64,000 nucleotides of DNA from NCBI RefSeq assembly GCF_008726925.1, contig NZ_VYWO01000006.1, positions 1 to 64,000 of the forward strand, in the 5' to 3' direction. The first letter of the stretch is position 1, and each line of letters begins with the position of its first letter. The DNA comes from Aerococcus sanguinicola. GTDB taxonomy: Bacteria; Bacillota; Bacilli; Lactobacillales; Aerococcaceae. The translations under genes and the position numbers were made by a program. Of this stretch, positions 61,297-64,000 are shown piece after piece. Under the pieces are notes generated by a model that was not told the origin of the DNA, did no database searches, and worked only from the letters and a program-made list of their open reading frames with translations.

Positions 61297-62025
61297 TTGG
61301 AGAAATTATTTGACTTTAATTACATGCTGGAGGCTATCCCCAAGCTACTTGCCCGCCTCCCTGTTACCCTCGAGCTAACTGCTCTAGCCATGGTCCTAGG
61401 ACTGGTCTTGGGTATCGTCATCGCCCTCATCCGCCTGGAGAAAGTCCCCGTCCTCACCCCCTTGGCCCGGCTCTATGTCTCCTTCGTCCGCGGCACGCCG
61501 ATTATCGTCCAACTTTATATTTCCTACTTTGGCCTGCCCCTCTTCTTAAAATACTTGAATGCACAATTTGGCTGGCAGCTCAACGTGAACGGAATTCCTG
61601 GTTATGTCTTTGCCATCTTAGCCATGGGGATCAACCAGTCGGCCTACTTATCCGAGATCTTCCGGGGTGCCTTCTTGTCGGTTGATAAGGGGCAAATCGA
61701 AGCCGCTTATTCTGTTGGGATGACCAAGGGCCAGTGCTTCAGACGGATCCTCTTCCCCGAAGCCCTAACCATCGCCATCCCGGGCCTAGGCAACTCCCTG
61801 ATTTCTCTTGTTAAGGGAACCTCTCTAGCCTTCGTCACCAGTGTCGTCGAAATGACGGCCCAGGGTAAGATCATCGGCGGCCAGACCTACCGCTATTTCG
61901 AAGTCTATATTGCCCTCGCCCTTATCTATTGGCTAGTGACCATTCTCCTCGAATTCATCTTCTATTTGATTGAAAAACACCTCGAACTGCCTGACCAAGC
62001 ACCCCAAGTAAAGGAGGGAGTTTAG
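61297..62025 (+). CDS. Amino acid ABC transporter permease
   Basis: Membrane permease of 242 residues of the HisMQ type. It has about five hydrophobic segments, the FVRGTPIIVQLY motif near residue 62 and the coupling loop EAAYSVGMTKGQCFRRILFPEA near 145. It starts at a TTG behind AAAGGAG. It pairs with the ATPase four bases downstream and with the binding lipoprotein encoded at 58.0 kb. A single permease gene implies a homodimeric channel. Confidence 0.92.
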   Translation: MEKLFDFNYMLEAIPKLLARLPVTLELTALAMVLGLVLGIVIALIRLEKVPVLTPLARLYVSFVRGTPIIVQLYISYFGLPLFLKYLNAQFGWQLNVNGIPGYVFAILAMGINQSAYLSEIFRGAFLSVDKGQIEAAYSVGMTKGQCFRRILFPEALTIAIPGLGNSLISLVKGTSLAFVTSVVEMTAQGKIIGGQTYRYFEVYIALALIYWLVTILLEFIFYLIEKHLELPDQAPQVKEGV

Positions 62026-62028
62026 GCC

Positions 62029-62769
62029 ATGATCCATGTTAATGAATTGAGTAAATCTTTTGCGGATAAGACGGTTTTGGATAACTTATCCTTCGATATC
62101 CAAAAAGGCGAAGTGGTCGGGATTATCGGGCCATCCGGCACCGGAAAGTCCACCCTCCTCCGCTGCCTCAACCGTTTAGAAAGACCTGACCAGGGAGAGA
62201 TTAAGTTTGATGACAAGGCTTATTCTCTCACCAGCCAACAGACGGATGAAATCACTGACATGCGCCGGCATACGGCCATGGTCTTCCAGCAATTCAACCT
62301 CTTTAAGCGGAAGACAGCCATTGAGAACGTGGCTGAGGCCCTTGTAACGGTCCAAGGTCTAGCTAGCGACCAGGCCCAAGCCAAGGCCAAGACAGAACTC
62401 CACCGGGTCGGCCTAGCAGGCTATGAGAACCACTACCCCCACCAACTCTCCGGTGGCCAGCAACAAAGGGTGGCGATCGCCCGAGCCATTGCGCTTGAGC
62501 CCCAACTCCTCCTCCTCGACGAACCCACCTCCGCCCTAGACCCTGAACTAGTGGGCGAGGTACTCAGTGTCATTAAGGAAATCGCCCAAGCTGGCTACAC
62601 CATGCTCCTCGTCTCCCACGAAATGGCCTTCGTTCGTGAAGTCGCTGACCGGGTCTTCTTCCTCGACCAAGGACAAATTCTCGAAGCTGGTCCTGCTGAC
62701 CAGGTCTTCGACCATCCCAAGAGCGACCGGGCCAAGCAATTCTTCTCCAAAGTCAAGGAAAGATACTAG
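62029..62769 (+). CDS. Amino acid ABC transporter ATP-binding protein
   Basis: ATPase of 246 residues. Walker [10 protein letters not shown] is near residue 36, the Q-loop in VFQQFNLF near 88, the signature LSGGQQQR near 140, Walker [15 protein letters not shown] near 160 and the switch histidine in VSHEMAF near 200. It belongs to the polar amino acid uptake family (GlnQ/TcyN-like). It is the last gene of the operon, ending at a strong terminator. Confidence 0.93.
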   Translation: MIHVNELSKSFADKTVLDNLSFDIQKGEVVGIIGPSGTGKSTLLRCLNRLERPDQGEIKFDDKAYSLTSQQTDEITDMRRHTAMVFQQFNLFKRKTAIENVAEALVTVQGLASDQAQAKAKTELHRVGLAGYENHYPHQLSGGQQQRVAIARAIALEPQLLLLDEPTSALDPELVGEVLSVIKEIAQAGYTMLLVSHEMAFVREVADRVFFLDQGQILEAGPADQVFDHPKSDRAKQFFSKVKERY

Positions 62770-62789
62770 CCATAAAATACCCCACAAGC

Positions 62790-62848
62790 AATAAGCAGGC
62801 AGCTGTTCCCTCCTAAGAATAGGAAGTTCAGCTGCCTGCTTATTTTAA
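62790..62848. terminator. Strong terminator between the ABC operon and the M20 gene
   Basis: AATAAGCAGGCAGCTG (62790-62805) pairs perfectly over 16 bases with CAGCTGCCTGCTTATT (62829-62844). It can serve both converging transcripts. Confidence 0.88.
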
Positions 62849-62852
62849 TGAT

Positions 62853-64000
62853 TTATTCTGCTTTAAAATCTTTTTGAATCGCTTTTAGAAGTTCGGGATC
62901 CGTCAGCACATCATAACCAGTCCGTGCCAGGATTTCAATCGTCGCCATCATGGCCTGGTAGCCTGCCTCGGTCTTGGTGCAGTCGCGGAATTCTGGGGTA
63001 TGTCCAGAAATCTTTTGGCCGTCTGTGATGCTGTAATAAGGATTGGTGGCGGGGACCACATGGCTAACATTGCCCATGTCCAAGGACCCGACGACTTCAT
63101 TGGGGTCGGGATCGACCATGTCAATGCCTACCGCTTTGGCGTTGGCGTTGTAGGCATCATCTAGGGGGCGGTTAGTGACCATGTCGTCATAGGTCTTCTC
63201 ATAGTTGCGGTATTTCATCGTGCAGCCAGCTGCTTGGGCGGCGCTCTCTGCCATCCGGATCATCATTTCGCGCAGGACTTGGACGTAGGCCTTGTCGCGC
63301 GCCCGAACGTAGAAGTGGGCCCGGGTGTAGTCCGGGATGACATTGGCGACCTCGCCCCCATCCTTAATGACCCCGTGGATGCGGGCAGTGGGTAGGATCT
63401 GCTGGCGTTGGGCATTGACCAGGTTGAAGAGGTTAATGACCGCATCCAGGGCATTGATCCCCTGCCAAGGGGCTGCCGCAGCGTGGGCATTCTTGCCAAA
63501 GAATTCAAATTCCAGAGCCTGCATGGCCAAGGAAGGCGCACTCTTGGTATTGGCGTCTGAGGGATGGGTACAGAGGGCCACGTCGATATCATCGAAGGTA
63601 TCTGCAGCCGCCATGTCGACCTTGACGCCATTGGTTTCCTCAGCAGGCGTCCCTAAGACCACCAGGCGTCCACCAGTTTCTCCTAGGACTTTGGACAAAA
63701 CGATGGCTGCCCCGGTATCCACGGTCCCCAGCATGTTGTGGCCACAGCCATGACCAATCTCAGGGAGGGCATCATATTCCGATAGGTAGGCCACGGTAGG
63801 TCCCGGCTTAGCGGAATCATAAGTCGCCCGAAAGGCGGTTTCGAAGCCTAGGTAAGGTTTTTCAACCTGGAAGCCATGTTTTTCCAGAAGATCCACATGG
63901 GCCTGAGAGGACTGGTCTTCTTCAAGGCCGAGCTCTGGGTGGTCATAGATATAATCACTCAAGGCTTGGAATTCTTCTCTTAAGTCTTTACAAATCGTCG
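62853..64000 (-). CDS. M20-family amidohydrolase (5' end beyond window)
   Basis: At least 381 residues of a metal-dependent amidohydrolase of the M20D/AbgB type; the frame stays open to the window end and the true start lies outside. Features are YIYDHPELGLEEDQSS at the visible N-terminus, the metal-site GHGCGHNMLG, the ETNGVKVDM region and KNAHAAAAPWQGINALDAV in the dimerisation domain. Relatives deacetylate or deaminate N-acyl amino acids, N-acetyl-S-cysteine conjugates or p-aminobenzoyl-glutamate. It is convergent with the sulfur-import operon. Confidence 0.88.
   Translation of the reverse strand, partial: TICKDLREEFQALSDYIYDHPELGLEEDQSSQAHVDLLEKHGFQVEKPYLGFETAFRATYDSAKPGPTVAYLSEYDALPEIGHGCGHNMLGTVDTGAAIVLSKVLGETGGRLVVLGTPAEETNGVKVDMAAADTFDDIDVALCTHPSDANTKSAPSLAMQALEFEFFGKNAHAAAAPWQGINALDAVINLFNLVNAQRQQILPTARIHGVIKDGGEVANVIPDYTRAHFYVRARDKAYVQVLREMMIRMAESAAQAAGCTMKYRNYEKTYDDMVTNRPLDDAYNANAKAVGIDMVDPDPNEVVGSLDMGNVSHVVPATNPYYSITDGQKISGHTPEFRDCTKTEAGYQAMMATIEILARTGYDVLTDPELLKAIQKDFKAE

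Overview
The window looks like chromosomal DNA of a low-to-moderate GC Gram-positive bacterium of the Lactobacillales, most likely Aerococcus or a close relative. That assignment is inference. It rests on strong AGGAGG-type ribosome binding sites, sortase-anchored proteins (LPQTG, LPQTS, a YSIRK-like signal), CcpA-type cre sites, many PTS systems and a LacR/LacABCD tagatose pathway. I see no rRNA, tRNA, phage, insertion sequence or CRISPR array.

Layout. 0-1.8 kb: type I restriction-modification genes (hsdM and the start of hsdS). 1.9-5.7 kb: a large cell-wall-anchored metallophosphoesterase/LamG protein and two small enzymes. 5.8-11.0 kb: an AT-rich cassette with a NupC nucleoside transporter, iron-type alcohol dehydrogenase, TrpF-like protein and PfkB sugar kinase, facing a HTH-PfkB regulator whose kinase site is destroyed. 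11.0-15.3 kb: a LacI-controlled GH13 glucosidase and PTS EIIBC, followed by the remnant of a lost GH1 glucosidase. 15.5-18.5 kb: acetoin reductase, a PatB-type C-S lyase and an orphan MetQ lipoprotein. 18.5-24.1 kb: a complete sialic acid operon (nanE-nanA-symporter-nanQ-nanK) with an RpiR regulator. 24.4-28.1 kb: RpiR regulator, 1-phosphofructokinase-type kinase and a fructose-family PTS. 28.3-33.9 kb: an ABC importer with a fused permease joined to a PP2C-like phosphatase and a 2H phosphoesterase, behind a candidate Pho box. 34.1-41.3 kb: a galactitol-type PTS with lacD, divergent from lacAB and lacC-lacR. 41.6-55.3 kb: a 1905-residue surface GH31 enzyme and a nagA-agaS-bgaC-PTS operon with a GntR regulator. 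55.6-64.0 kb: cysteine synthase and a sulfur-type operon (MetE-like protein, amino acid ABC importer, GNAT, two glutathionyl-hydroquinone-reductase-like proteins), then an M20 amidohydrolase cut by the window end.

How the genes fit together. Much of the window reads as host-glycan (mucin) use. Sialic acid is imported and degraded by the nan operon. Core-1 O-glycan sugars could be released by the surface GH31 enzyme (a possible alpha-N-acetylgalactosaminidase), imported by the mannose-family PTS, split by BgaC, and processed by NagA and AgaS to tagatose-6-phosphate. The LacABCD enzymes then finish the route and also take galactose-6-phosphate from the galactitol-type PTS. cre sites overlap three of these promoters.

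The two best candidates for undescribed systems are the 28.3-33.9 kb ABC/PP2C/2H cassette, possibly phosphate-ester scavenging, and the 5.8-11.0 kb nucleoside-type cassette with its pseudokinase regulator. The tandem GST-fold proteins inside a sulfur-compound import operon are a third. All coordinates and motifs were read by eye; no alignment or database search was run.
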